Shown in pieces: positions 7,638 to 14,915 of a DNA stretch of 22,693 nt; within the stretch, counting starts at the first letter, position 1, and every line of letters begins with the position of its first letter. This DNA comes from a virus. The stretch spans positions 1-22,693 of IMG/VR virus record IMGVR_UViG_3300010158_000344. One strand, given 5' to 3'. Under the pieces are notes generated by a model, which saw only the letters and a list, made by a program, of their open reading frames with translations, made no database searches and was not told the DNA's origin. A program made the position numbers and the translations under genes.

Positions 7638-7868
7638 CTCGGCAATCTTGTCCGCCACCGCGCGGCGGTAGCGCAGGTAGAGGCTGTCGGTCATGTACCA
7701 GCCATCCCTCGGCGGCGTGTAGGCGGTGCCGGCCTTGAGCCTCACCACGGCGTCGTCACTGGGGACGATGACGATCCGGTGGGCGCAGCCGCTCCAGAGC
7801 ATCGAGGTCAGCAAGGCCATTGGCAGAAGCCTCTGGCGCAAGTCCTGGCGGGGTCGTGGCAATGTCAT
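7611..7868 (-). CDS. Putative outer-membrane spanin lipoprotein (Rz1-like)
   Basis: An 85-aa protein whose ATG (7868) lies inside the preceding gene in another frame, with an overlap of 113 bases, as in Rz/Rz1 pairs. A basic start and hydrophobic stretch (LLPMALLTSMLWSGC) lead to a lipobox-like end with Cys28. The mature part has GTAYTPPRDGWYMTDSLYLR. O-spanins are lipoproteins that join an inner-membrane partner to fuse the membranes at lysis. Tryptophan at the -3 position makes the lipobox imperfect. The C-terminal residues SEPVGQ are encoded by repeat D, which also gives the stop. Confidence 0.6.
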   Translation of the reverse strand: MTLPRPRQDLRQRLLPMALLTSMLWSGCAHRIVIVPSDDAVVRLKAGTAYTPPRDGWYMTDSLYLRYRRAVADKIAEKASEPVGQ

Positions 7869-8007
7869 GGGCAGCGGTGTCGATGCGGCGGTTGCGGGCG
7901 GTCTCGGGGTCGGCAGCGCGGTCCTGGCGGCTGGTAATCCAGCGCGCGAGCGCAGGGGCCAGAGCCGCCAGGAGCGCCAGCAGCGCGCCGATGATAGCGA
8001 TGGTCAC
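7756..8007 (-). CDS. Small membrane protein, possible inner-membrane spanin (Rz-like)
   Basis: An 83-aa protein starting at GTG 8007, whose GTGA overlaps the stop of the upstream holin gene. Residues 2-20 (TIAIIGALLALLAALAPAL) are one membrane segment. A charged region with RQDRAADPETARNRRIDTAA follows, and the C-terminus is Pro/Arg-rich. N-terminal anchor, small size, lysis-cassette position and an overlapping lipoprotein gene suggest an i-spanin. It is shorter than usual and lacks an obvious long coiled coil, so the pairing is inference. Confidence 0.55.
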   Translation of the reverse strand: MTIAIIGALLALLAALAPALARWITSRQDRAADPETARNRRIDTAAHDIATTPPGLAPEASANGLADLDALERLRPPDRHRPQ

Positions 8008-8183
8008 GGCTTGTTCGCCGTGGCGGAGCGCGCGGCGATGATGCCCCACACAACGGAGATAAGGCCGATCAGCGAGCCGACGATGGTCTCGGCTCCCGCG
8101 GAGTCGGTGATGCCCTTCGTCACGAGCACGCCGGCCCCGACTTTGAGGACGGAGCGGAGGATGGATTGATAGGTTTCGTTCAT
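8004..8183 (-). CDS. Pam3-gp28-like putative holin
   Basis: A 59-aa protein from ATG 8183. Residues 5-22 (YQSILRSVLKVGAGVLV) form an amphipathic or hydrophobic helix. A short GITDSAGAE turn follows, then a membrane segment at about 32-50 (ETIVGSLIGLISVVWGIIA). Two hydrophobic helices around a TKG-x-TD turn in about 60 residues is the pattern I associate with the Pam3-gp28 family of putative phage holins. Holins permeabilise the inner membrane to time lysis. The start lies 2 bases past the upstream stop codon. Confidence 0.7.
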   Translation of the reverse strand: MNETYQSILRSVLKVGAGVLVTKGITDSAGAETIVGSLIGLISVVWGIIAARSATANKP

Positions 8184-8185
8184 GT

Positions 8186-8434
8186 TCAGTTTTTGGTGGA
8201 GGTCTTGCTTCGGTTCCGAAGGTCTTTTCTGAGGCGGACGATGTACCACGCCAGCCCGACGGCAGCGGCGCACAGGCCGATGATATGGGTCGCAAATGTC
8301 ACCACTACGTCCGCGCTGTGGAGCGTGGCCAGCGCGCTCCCTCCACCGACCGGTAGCGCGGCTTTGATTGTGTCCGCAATGAAAGCCCCGGAGCGATTGG
8401 TGGTCTCGTTGACGAGGTTGTCAGATGGGTCCAT
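8186..8434 (-). CDS. Putative holin or lysis membrane protein
   Basis: An 82-aa protein from ATG 8434. A polar N-terminus is followed by a possible weak helix (17-38), one clear membrane segment at about 43-66 (VVVTFATHIIGLCAAAVGLA), and a basic tail RLRKDLRNRSKTSTKN. This arrangement fits small phage holins or antiholins. It heads the lysis cassette, 4 bases after the stop of the LamG-like fragment, and abuts the Pam3-gp28-like gene. Holin and antiholin roles cannot be separated from sequence. Confidence 0.6.
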   Translation of the reverse strand: MDPSDNLVNETTNRSGAFIADTIKAALPVGGGSALATLHSADVVVTFATHIIGLCAAAVGLAWYIVRLRKDLRNRSKTSTKN

Positions 8435-8438
8435 GGTA

Positions 8439-8824
8439 TCAGTTCGGAGTTCCGCCGTTGTAGAGATTGGTCAGCTCGGTTCCAGAAAGAAGACGTGTGT
8501 AAACTCGAAGGTGCTGGATGTACCCAGTGAAAGGTGACGCCAAGATGTCGGAAACCGGAGCGCCCACGTTGAATGTCTGAGACGAAGGAGATCCCATTGC
8601 GGTCGCCGATGATGAATTGGTGGCGGACGTTGATGCGTTCACCGACACCGATAGCGCGTTGGCCGGCTTATTGAACTGTCCGACGATGAAGTTCCAAGAG
8701 TTCACGTTGGTAGCAAACGCACCCAGCCCGATTCCCTTCGTGCCGTTGGTGGAATCCCGCATCTCCAGAGATCACATCATAGTTGTCAATGCCGTCATTG
8801 TATGGGCCGAGAATATGGTTTTCA
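8439..8824 (-). pseudogene. Frameshifted remnant of a LamG/ConA-like tail-fibre tip
   Basis: An open frame 8439-8762 reads WNFIVGQFNKPANALSVSVN, then GYIQHLRVYTRLLSGTELTN and LYNGG. This is the C-terminal half of a LamG/concanavalin-like domain (the last strands plus the usual helix and N-G end). Upstream, the sense text continues in another frame across 8765-8845 (ILGPYNDGIDNYDVISGD). An in-frame TGA blocks extension of the 8762 frame. The first half of the domain is missing and the fibre gene stops at 8825. The simplest reading is a displaced or decayed receptor-binding tip left behind by exchange of the fibre end. A short functional protein from ATG 8762 is possible. Confidence 0.55.
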
Positions 8825-11800
8825 TCAAGTTCCAGTGTCACCGGCGAGCACGAACGCGGTTGAACTGAGCCCGTACAGCGTCACCGCGGCGTACTGGCCG
8901 AACGTCTTGGTTTGACTGTGGGCGTTGCTGACGGTAGTTCCGGACGCCGAGAACGTCACCTGGCCCGCGCCCTTCTGGATGAACGTGCATGAGAACCCGG
9001 CCGAAAGCGTCGGGACCGTCACCGTGATGGCCGCGGCGTTGCTGAGTGTGACGACCTTGCCATTGTCGGTAGACAGGACGGTGTAGGTAGTTCCGGTCTG
9101 GGTGTTCTCTGTCACGGTGATTAGTGTGGATGCAATTGAACCAGACGAAGGGGTTCCGAGAGCGCCGCCATTGACCACCGGAGCGCCCGCGCTGCCGACG
9201 TTGACCGCGAGCGCAGTCGCCACTCCGGTTCCGAGGCCAGTGAGAGTAGCCGCCGCGGCCGTGACCGTGATGTTCGCGGTGCCGTCGAACGACGTGCCGT
9301 TGATCGTGCGCGCGGTAGCCAGCGCGGTGGCCGTCGCGGCTCGCAGGTTGGCGACCTCGGTGGTGCTCGACACGGCCAGAGGCGCGGTTCCCGTCGCGAC
9401 CGCGGAGATTAATTGATCCGTAGTCGAGAGACCTCGGGCGATTGTCAGCGTCTTCGTCACACCCGACCCTGCAACCGCACCGACTACAATCGGCGTCACA
9501 AACGCCGGGCAGTTTGGACCAAATCCCCAGAGCGCAATCCCGCCTGCGCTCGTAACGTCAGAAATATAAACGTCAAGGTAGGAATACTGCGTGCCGGATT
9601 CGCAAGTTATCCTTGCCTGTGTGATGATTTGACCGCCAAAAATGCCGGCTTTTGTGCAATTTAATGTTCCGGTGTTGTTGTACCCGGCCACTTCCCATTT
9701 CAGTTCCAACTCGTCATATTTGTTGTTATATCCAGCAATCACTCGAAGAGTGCCTCCGCCAGTCGCAGATGCGGCAGGAGCAAACACGCGATACCATCCG
9801 ATTGTGGTCGGCGTGAATGATGTGTATTTTTCAACCAGCGCACTTGCGGTGACGGAACCAGCGGAAACCAAGGACGTAGCCGTGGCCGCCCCAAGCGCCG
9901 GCGTGACCAGCGTTGGCGAGGTGGACCGGACGAACGTGCCGCTGCCTGTGGTGCCTGCCGCGGCAAGGTTTGTGAGGTACTGGTTTGCCGGCTGCAAGCT
10001 GGCCGCATGCAGCCCATCAACCATGTCGGCGTTGAGGTTGGCGTTGAGCGTGGTGCTTGCCACCGAAACTGGAGAGGTTCCGGTCGGGACCGCGGAGATC
10101 AACTGGTCGGTGGTGGACAGCCCCCTGGCGACCGTCAGCGTCTTGGTCGTACCGCTCCCCACAACAGCGCCAACGACAATCGTTCCGACTAGTGGTGGAC
10201 TATTTGGCCCAAATGCGTAGAGGTAGATTGGTGACGCGCTGGTTACATCTGAAACGTAGATGTCAAGATACCCGTACTGGTCTCCCGCGTTGCCCGTGAT
10301 GCGGACCTGCGAGACAATCGACGAGCCGTACTGCAGCACCCTTGTGACAGCCAATGTTCCTCCGTTATTGTAACCGCTGGACGCCCATTGGATCTCGGTG
10401 TCGTCTTGCTTGTTGTTGTAAGAACCATAGATCCGGAGGATGCCGCTCCCGGTCGCGGTCGATACCGAAGTGAAAACCCGGTACCATCCAACAGTGGTCG
10501 GTGTGAACGAGCTTATCTTCTCGTAAAGCGCAGAGCCTTGGATGGTGTTTGTGGCGTATATTGAACCGGCCAGAGTATTTCCCAGCGTCGTTGTTCCTGC
10601 GGCGAGAGTGCTAAACGCGCCCGTGTTCGGGGTGCCGCTACCAATCGGGCCAGGGCTACGCATCATGGCAAGAACGGCGGCAGGACTTGCCACAGAAGAC
10701 CAAGCGCCCCGAAGAATTGGCAGGCCGTTGGTCAGAAGGTGCGCCGCGACCGCGGTATATCCCGAGGCGTTCAGGTGGAGCCCATCGTACCGGAGCGAAG
10801 TCGGTGGAACGTCGTGACCGTAATCAATCACGTCTCCGGCCAGCGTGGAATCGTAGCGGCTGACCAGATAGGACCGGATGTCCACGTAGTTCGAGCCATA
10901 GATGGACGCCAGCATCCCGTTGAGGTTGGTGATGGTCTGGTAGTTTGTGCCTCCCTTCCATTCTGAGGCGGTGTCTCCGTTGAGCACCGACAACACCAGG
11001 TACCGGTTGGTGTTCCCGACGGTGGCGAGGTTCGCCACCATTGCGGCTACGTCCGCCAGCACGGTATTGGTCGCGGTGTAGTTGTTCCGGCCCGCCCAGA
11101 TGATGGTTGGCTGGAACCATGTGTTCGACCCCGCGGTTTGACGGGTTCGGATCTGGGTGGAGGTTTCGCCGTCCACGCCGCCGTTGGCCACGTAGAAACC
11201 TGAGTAGAGAGCGAGCGCACCGGGGTAGGTGTTGCTGACAACGCTGATGGGATAGCTGTGGGTCAGTGAATCGCCCCAGGTCTGGACTGCCATCCAGTTG
11301 TCGAGGTTGGTCGAACCGGGGATGTCGATTTCCCGGCGCGCGACTAGGCGGTCCGGTGCCAGCGAGGATAGCGTGGAGGAGGCGAGCCCCGAAGACACGC
11401 CGTTGGCGGTGTCGAGTTTGCTGGCTCCACCGGCAGCGACAGCCGCATCGAGCGCGGTCTTGTTGACCACGCTATTGCCGGTGGTCGGGACGGTGGCGGT
11501 GGTGAGGCCCACGGCTACGCCGTTGGTGGCTTCGAGTTTGGTCGCGGCCGCGATGTAGGCTGCGGTGCCAAAGGTTCCGCCCGCGCCACTGACCAGGCTG
11601 GAACCTGTCACGCCGCTCGCAAGGGTCGAGCCGGTGAGCGTGCCCGCCGCGGCGGTGACTGTGATGGCGGCGGTGCCGTCGAACGACACGCCATTGATGG
11701 CGCGCGCCGTTTGGAGCGCCGTGGCGGTGCCGGCGTTGCCCGTGATGGTGGTCTGGTCGCCGGTGTTCACTCCCGAGCTGGTCCCGGAGAAGGTGCCGCT

Positions 11801-12208
11801 CTGGGTGGCCAAGGTGCCGAGCCCAAGGTTGGTGCGCGCCGTGGCCGCAGATGCCAGGTCGGAGAGATTGCTCGCCTTGGCAAGCGCCAGAGCTGCGGCG
11901 GCATCCAGCGCGGTCTTGTTGACCACGGCGTTTCCGTTGGTCGGGACGGTGGCGGTGGTGAGGCCCACGGCCACGCCATTGGTGGCGTCGAGCTTGGAGG
12001 CGGTGGCGGCCGCCGCAAAATTGGTGGCAAGCTGCGCAATCGAGACGCCGCGAAGCGCGGGGAAGGTGGAGTCATCCAGCGCGATGCGGCCATTGGTGGG
12101 GATGGTGATGGTGAGCGGGAGGTCCTTTATTCGCGTGCCTTGCGCGCGCGCGGGGACCGCGACCGCAACTGCGAGGAGGAGGAAAAAAAGCGGACGAAGG
12201 CAGCGCAT
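8825..12208 (-). CDS. Tail fibre/adhesin with SGNH (GDSL) esterase domain and signal peptide
   Basis: An 1127-aa protein from ATG 12208. Residues 1-22 are a Sec signal peptide (RPLFFLLLAVAVAVPARA). Fibre-type repeats follow, including NGVAVGLTTATVPT at about 78 and 230 and ATALQTARAINGVSFDGTA at 162, recurring at about 960. Residues 305-500 are an SGNH hydrolase: GDSLT (Ser314), Gly344 in NGG, GRN (Asn375) and DGLH (Asp475, His478). Residues 561-720 and 791-950 are a collinear duplication. The C-terminus (VVTLSNAAAITVTVP, GAGQVTFSASG) is a common fibre end. Such esterases deacetylate surface glycans. The signal peptide is unusual for a virion protein. An upstream in-frame extension falls in repeat E and is rejected as the start. 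Confidence 0.85.
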   Translation of the reverse strand: MRCLRPLFFLLLAVAVAVPARAQGTRIKDLPLTITIPTNGRIALDDSTFPALRGVSIAQLATNFAAAATASKLDATNGVAVGLTTATVPTNGNAVVNKTALDAAAALALAKASNLSDLASAATARTNLGLGTLATQSGTFSGTSSGVNTGDQTTITGNAGTATALQTARAINGVSFDGTAAITVTAAAGTLTGSTLASGVTGSSLVSGAGGTFGTAAYIAAATKLEATNGVAVGLTTATVPTTGNSVVNKTALDAAVAAGGASKLDTANGVSSGLASSTLSSLAPDRLVARREIDIPGSTNLDNWMAVQTWGDSLTHSYPISVVSNTYPGALALYSGFYVANGGVDGETSTQIRTRQTAGSNTWFQPTIIWAGRNNYTATNTVLADVAAMVANLATVGNTNRYLVLSVLNGDTASEWKGGTNYQTITNLNGMLASIYGSNYVDIRSYLVSRYDSTLAGDVIDYGHDVPPTSLRYDGLHLNASGYTAVAAHLLTNGLPILRGAWSSVASPAAVLAMMRSPGPIGSGTPNTGAFSTLAAGTTTLGNTLAGSIYATNTIQGSALYEKISSFTPTTVGWYRVFTSVSTATGSGILRIYGSYNNKQDDTEIQWASSGYNNGGTLAVTRVLQYGSSIVSQVRITGNAGDQYGYLDIYVSDVTSASPIYLYAFGPNSPPLVGTIVVGAVVGSGTTKTLTVARGLSTTDQLISAVPTGTSPVSVASTTLNANLNADMVDGLHAASLQPANQYLTNLAAAGTTGSGTFVRSTSPTLVTPALGAATATSLVSAGSVTASALVEKYTSFTPTTIGWYRVFAPAASATGGGTLRVIAGYNNKYDELELKWEVAGYNNTGTLNCTKAGIFGGQIITQARITCESGTQYSYLDVYISDVTSAGGIALWGFGPNCPAFVTPIVVGAVAGSGVTKTLTIARGLSTTDQLISAVATGTAPLAVSSTTEVANLRAATATALATARTINGTSFDGTANITVTAAAATLTGLGTGVATALAVNVGSAGAPVVNGGALGTPSSGSIASTLITVTENTQTGTTYTVLSTDNGKVVTLSNAAAITVTVPTLSAGFSCTFIQKGAGQVTFSASGTTVSNAHSQTKTFGQYAAVTLYGLSSTAFVLAGDTGT
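9359..9838 (-). repeat. Fibre internal duplication, block 2
   Basis: Encodes residues 791-950 of the fibre. It aligns without gaps to residues 561-720, sharing SFTPTT-GWYRVF, GYNNK, SDVTSA, FGPN and ARGLSTTDQLISAV. The module is probably a beta-sandwich binding domain, which is inference. Confidence 0.85.
10049..10528 (-). repeat. Fibre internal duplication, block 1
   Basis: Encodes residues 561-720 of the fibre, the partner of block 2 at an offset of 230 residues. The blocks are diverged in the middle but strongly conserved at both ends, which indicates an old duplication followed by divergence or local conversion. Confidence 0.85.
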
Positions 12209-12227
12209 GTCAACCGATGTGCGCGCG

Positions 12228-12342
12228 CGTCCATGGTGGCGGCGCGCCGGCGAAGCCGGCGAAGAAGTGAGCAAGTGAGCCAGTAGGTCAGAGAGCCAGC
12301 GCCAGCCTCACTCACTGGCTTTCTGGCTCACTGGCTCACTTT
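12228..12342. repeat. GTGAGCCA inverted repeat, copy E (long form)
   Basis: Starts with GCGTCCATGGTGGCGGCGCG and a GCCGGCGAAGCCGGCG hairpin. The left arm GTGAGCAAGTGAGCCAGTAG and right arm CACTGGCTTTCTGGCTCACT follow. The gene ending at 12328 takes its last codons (VSQ) and TGA stop from the right arm. Confidence 0.9.
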
Positions 12343-13125
12343 CACACGGGCCTTGCGCGCGATGGCGCGGAGGGTCTGCTCGAGCTGCTTCGGCAGCAGC
12401 TGCCGGCGGACTTTCAGCGCGGCATCGATGATGCGCAGCTCGCGGCCGGCCTCTTGGATGTGGGGCACGTTGTTGCCCAGGGTCATCACCGGCGCGGCGG
12501 CGCTGCCCTCTTCGGTGTAGACGCCATCGCCACCGAGCGCGCGCACGTAGGCGGGGCGGTGACGGGAAGCCAGCCCTACGCCATCGGCGGCGGCGTTCCA
12601 GCCGCTCTTGCCCAGGCCGACAAACCGGAGGCGGTCGGCCAGGAACTCACGGCGGGCGGCTTCGTTGTGGACGAAGATACCCGCGGCAGTCTTGGCCACG
12701 CGGCCGCGACTATTGCGGGCGGCGCGATGCAGGGCGCGGGTGGGCTCGTAAGCGGCGGTCTCCTTCCAGTGGCCGCGGGTGAGGAGCTGGTTGGCCAGGG
12801 TGATGTCGCCCGCTTTGACGGCGCGCGCGATGGCGGCGCCAAGCGTTCCCTTGGCCTTGCTCATGGCGTCGAGCTGGGCTTTCCCCTTGAACAGCCGGCG
12901 CAGGTCCATCCGGACGCGCGATTGGCCGATCTTGCGCTGCTCGGTGTGGGATTGCTGGCGGGCGCCCTTGAAAGTGTTGGGCGGAGTGAACTTGATGAGG
13001 TCGGCCACGAGCGGGCGGCCGAGGTCTTCGCGCAACGCGCGCCGCAGCTCCTTGCCGGTGCCAGCCGCGAGGGCGCGGAGGGCGTTCTCAAGCTGGGCGA
13101 TGGCGACCTGGAAGCCGATGTTCAT
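12328..13125 (-). CDS. Putative tail completion/minor tail protein (HK97 gp10 or lambda Z type)
   Basis: A 265-aa basic protein from ATG 13125. It begins with a helix (QLENALRALAAGTGKELRRA) followed by LREDLGRPLVADLIKFTPP. This resembles the N-terminal helix and 'P' turn of HK97 gp10/lambda gpZ-type proteins, which finish the tail or the head-tail interface. The rest is Arg/Lys-rich without a recognised catalytic motif. It follows the joining-like gene and precedes the fibre. Its stop codon is supplied by repeat E (ends KVSQ). It is longer than gp10 proteins, so the family is tentative. Confidence 0.55.
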   Translation of the reverse strand: MNIGFQVAIAQLENALRALAAGTGKELRRALREDLGRPLVADLIKFTPPNTFKGARQQSHTEQRKIGQSRVRMDLRRLFKGKAQLDAMSKAKGTLGAAIARAVKAGDITLANQLLTRGHWKETAAYEPTRALHRAARNSRGRVAKTAAGIFVHNEAARREFLADRLRFVGLGKSGWNAAADGVGLASRHRPAYVRALGGDGVYTEEGSAAAPVMTLGNNVPHIQEAGRELRIIDAALKVRRQLLPKQLEQTLRAIARKARVKVSQ

Positions 13126-13131
13126 GATGTG

Positions 13132-13229
13132 GCGAAGTGAGCCAGTAGGTCAGAAAGCCAGTGGGTCAGAGAAGAGCGCCAGCGTCACTCACTGGCTCTC
13201 TGGCTCACTCGCCTACTTCCGTTCACTGG
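13132..13229. repeat. GTGAGCCA inverted repeat, copy F
   Basis: The left arm GTGAGCCAGTAGGTCAGAAA and right arm CACTGGCTCTCTGGCTCACT flank a short GCGCCAGCG centre. A further half unit, TTCACTGGCTTATG, carries the stop codon of the gene ending at 13223. Confidence 0.85.
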
Positions 13230-13540
13230 CTTATGCCATTGAGTCCGAAGACGATGCCCGACGGGTCGTCGGTGATGTCGACGATGACGTAGGTGTGGCC
13301 GTTGCACAGGAGGCGTCCGCCGGTCTTGGGCAGCACGATGCCGGCAAACTGGGCCTTGGCCGCGGTGAGCAGGGAGTCGCACTCGATGCCGAAGCCGCCA
13401 TCGGCCAGCTTGGTGCGGCGCCGGTGGGCATCAAGGATGCCGACGAACAGGGTGTCGGTGCCGGCGAGCTTGAAGGATTGGCCGCAGACGGAGGCAGCGG
13501 CTTCGAGCGAGGTGGCGCAGAGGGTGTCGAAGGCGTTCAT
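13223..13540 (-). CDS. Putative head-tail joining protein (lambda gpFII-like)
   Basis: A 105-aa protein from ATG 13540. An N-terminal helix (FDTLCATSLEAAASV) leads into a beta-rich body with DTLFVGILDAHRR, FGIECDSLLTAAKAQFAGI and GHTYVIVDITDDPSG. The pattern of an amphipathic helix, an 'x-G-x-x-D' strand, a mid 'dsLL' segment and a final G-x-x-Y-x-V strand fits the phage attachment/joining (FII) family. Those proteins join finished heads to tails. Position right after the coat gene agrees. The last residues ISQ and the TGA come from repeat F. No SD sequence is visible, and the terminator at 13551-13590 lies just upstream. Confidence 0.6.
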   Translation of the reverse strand: MNAFDTLCATSLEAAASVCGQSFKLAGTDTLFVGILDAHRRRTKLADGGFGIECDSLLTAAKAQFAGIVLPKTGGRLLCNGHTYVIVDITDDPSGIVFGLNGISQ

Positions 13541-13550
13541 GGGGAGAAGG

Positions 13551-13590
13551 AAAAACCCCGCCCCTCGGGGAGCGAATCCGAAGGGCGGGG
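13551..13590 (-). terminator. Rho-independent terminator after the coat gene
   Basis: On the minus strand, CCCCGCCC (13590-13583) pairs with GGGCGGGG (13563-13556). An inner TCGG/CCGA pairing strengthens the stem, and a run of five T (13555-13551) follows. A perfect 8-bp GC stem plus a T-run is a standard intrinsic terminator. It would lower expression of genes after the coat protein. Confidence 0.85.
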
Positions 13591-13599
13591 CGGTGCGGC

Positions 13600-13695
13600 G
13601 GTGGGTGAGTGAGCCAGTGAGCCAGTGAGCCAGTGAGTGAGTGCGGACGGCGTCAGCTTTCTGGCCTACTGGCTCACTTGCCCACTCACCCACTT
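13600..13695. repeat. GTGAGCCA inverted repeat, copy G
   Basis: The left arm is three or more tandem GTGAGCCA units (about 13605-13640). A GCGGACGGCGTCAGC centre follows, then the right arm CTGGCCTACTGGCTCACTTG and CCCACTCACCCAC. It lies between the coat gene stop (13698) and the terminator, so it is transcribed as the 3' end of the coat mRNA. Confidence 0.9.
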
Positions 13696-13697
13696 GC

Positions 13698-14864
13698 TTA
13701 GCCGAGCAAGATGGAGATGTGCTCGGGCTTGATGACTTTGACGCCCCAGCAGGCGCGGACATGGTAGGTGGCCATGTCGATGCCGGGATACCCGGCAATC
13801 TCGAAGGAGATGCCCGAGACGGGGTCGGTGACGATTTCTTTCATGAAGGCCAGGTCGCGCTCGACGGACGACGGCAAGCGGGTGGCGAACACGATGGCGT
13901 TGCGCGAGAACCCGATGTTGCGCGCCGCGGCGGCGACCACGGTGATGGCGCGGGTGGCGACACCTTGCGCGACGCGAAGGCCGGGAGCAGCCAACGTGAT
14001 GGTATCGCCCGAGGCCGGATTCGCACCGGCAAACGAGACCGCCGCCACGACGTACTTGTTGGTGTCGCTGGCGAAGGTGATGACATCGCCCGCGGCGACC
14101 ACACCGGTGCCGGCAGTTGCCAGCGGGATGGCGGTCTGCCCCACGGTGAAGGCGGCGCTGGTGGAGGTGGCGCTGGCCATGGCACCCGCGGTGCTGGTGA
14201 CCACCTGGGCGGACTCGCGGAAGTTGAACCCGTTGACATCGAGGATAACGCCCTGGCGGGTCATGTCGCCGCTCAGCGAGGTGTTCGCATTGAGCGGGTT
14301 GTTGAGCAGCGTGCGCAGGGCAGCGCCGGCGGAGGTGTTGACCACGAGCGAGCGGTCCACGCCCGGAGCGCCGTTGTCGTCGAGGATCTTCTTGATCTGG
14401 GCGGACTCGCCGAGGTTGGTGGCAAAGGCGGTGGTGCCGGCGGTGCCGTAGGCGCGTGAGGCGCCGAGGTTGGCGGCGACCGCGATGTCGGACTCCATCT
14501 CGTTGACCGCGGCGCGCATCGCTTGGGCAATCTGGCCCTGATTGATGGTGAGGACGCCGGGGCCTTGGTTGAGCGAGTAGCGCTCTTCGTTGGTCCAGCT
14601 GAAGGGATAGGCGCGCTGCTTGGTGATGGTGAGCGCGACGTTGGCGACGGTCTGGTCAGCCCGCGCAGGGAAAGCCATCGCGGGGGTGATGTCGAGGCCG
14701 GCGGTGTTCGCGCCGACGACGGGGATGCGGAGGGACTGGTTGATCGCGACGCGATCAGCGCTGGTGTCGCGCGAGATGCCGGGGATGAATCCGACCAACT
14801 CGCGGGAGACGACATCCATCGCCGCAAAGGCGTCTGGAATCAGGTTTGTGAGGGTGTTTGCCAT
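13698..14864 (-). CDS. Major capsid protein, P22-like coat family
   Basis: A 388-aa protein from ATG 14864. It opens MANTLTNLIPDAFAAMDVVS, followed by RELVGFIPGISRD and INQSLRIPV. Later segments are QIAQAMRAAVNEMESDIAVA, ASRAYGTAGTTAFATN and ILDDNGAP. The C-terminus holds NIGFSRNAIVFATRLP and ISFEIAGYPGIDMATYHVRA. This is the text pattern of proteins annotated as P22-type major capsid proteins with an HK97 fold, which form the icosahedral shell. A Thr/Ala/Val-rich beta insert at about residues 230-300 may be an accessory surface domain. It follows the scaffold-like gene by 51 bases and is followed by a terminator, consistent with high expression. Confidence 0.88.
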   Translation of the reverse strand: MANTLTNLIPDAFAAMDVVSRELVGFIPGISRDTSADRVAINQSLRIPVVGANTAGLDITPAMAFPARADQTVANVALTITKQRAYPFSWTNEERYSLNQGPGVLTINQGQIAQAMRAAVNEMESDIAVAANLGASRAYGTAGTTAFATNLGESAQIKKILDDNGAPGVDRSLVVNTSAGAALRTLLNNPLNANTSLSGDMTRQGVILDVNGFNFRESAQVVTSTAGAMASATSTSAAFTVGQTAIPLATAGTGVVAAGDVITFASDTNKYVVAAVSFAGANPASGDTITLAAPGLRVAQGVATRAITVVAAAARNIGFSRNAIVFATRLPSSVERDLAFMKEIVTDPVSGISFEIAGYPGIDMATYHVRACWGVKVIKPEHISILLG

Positions 14865-14915
14865 GGTGGTCTAGGTGTTGAGTATCGACGGGAGTGGGTG
14901 TGGGCTGGGTGGTGG

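Noticed and set aside
12209-12274. Longer start for the fibre gene
   Set aside because: The extra residues are encoded by repeat E and would mask the signal peptide.
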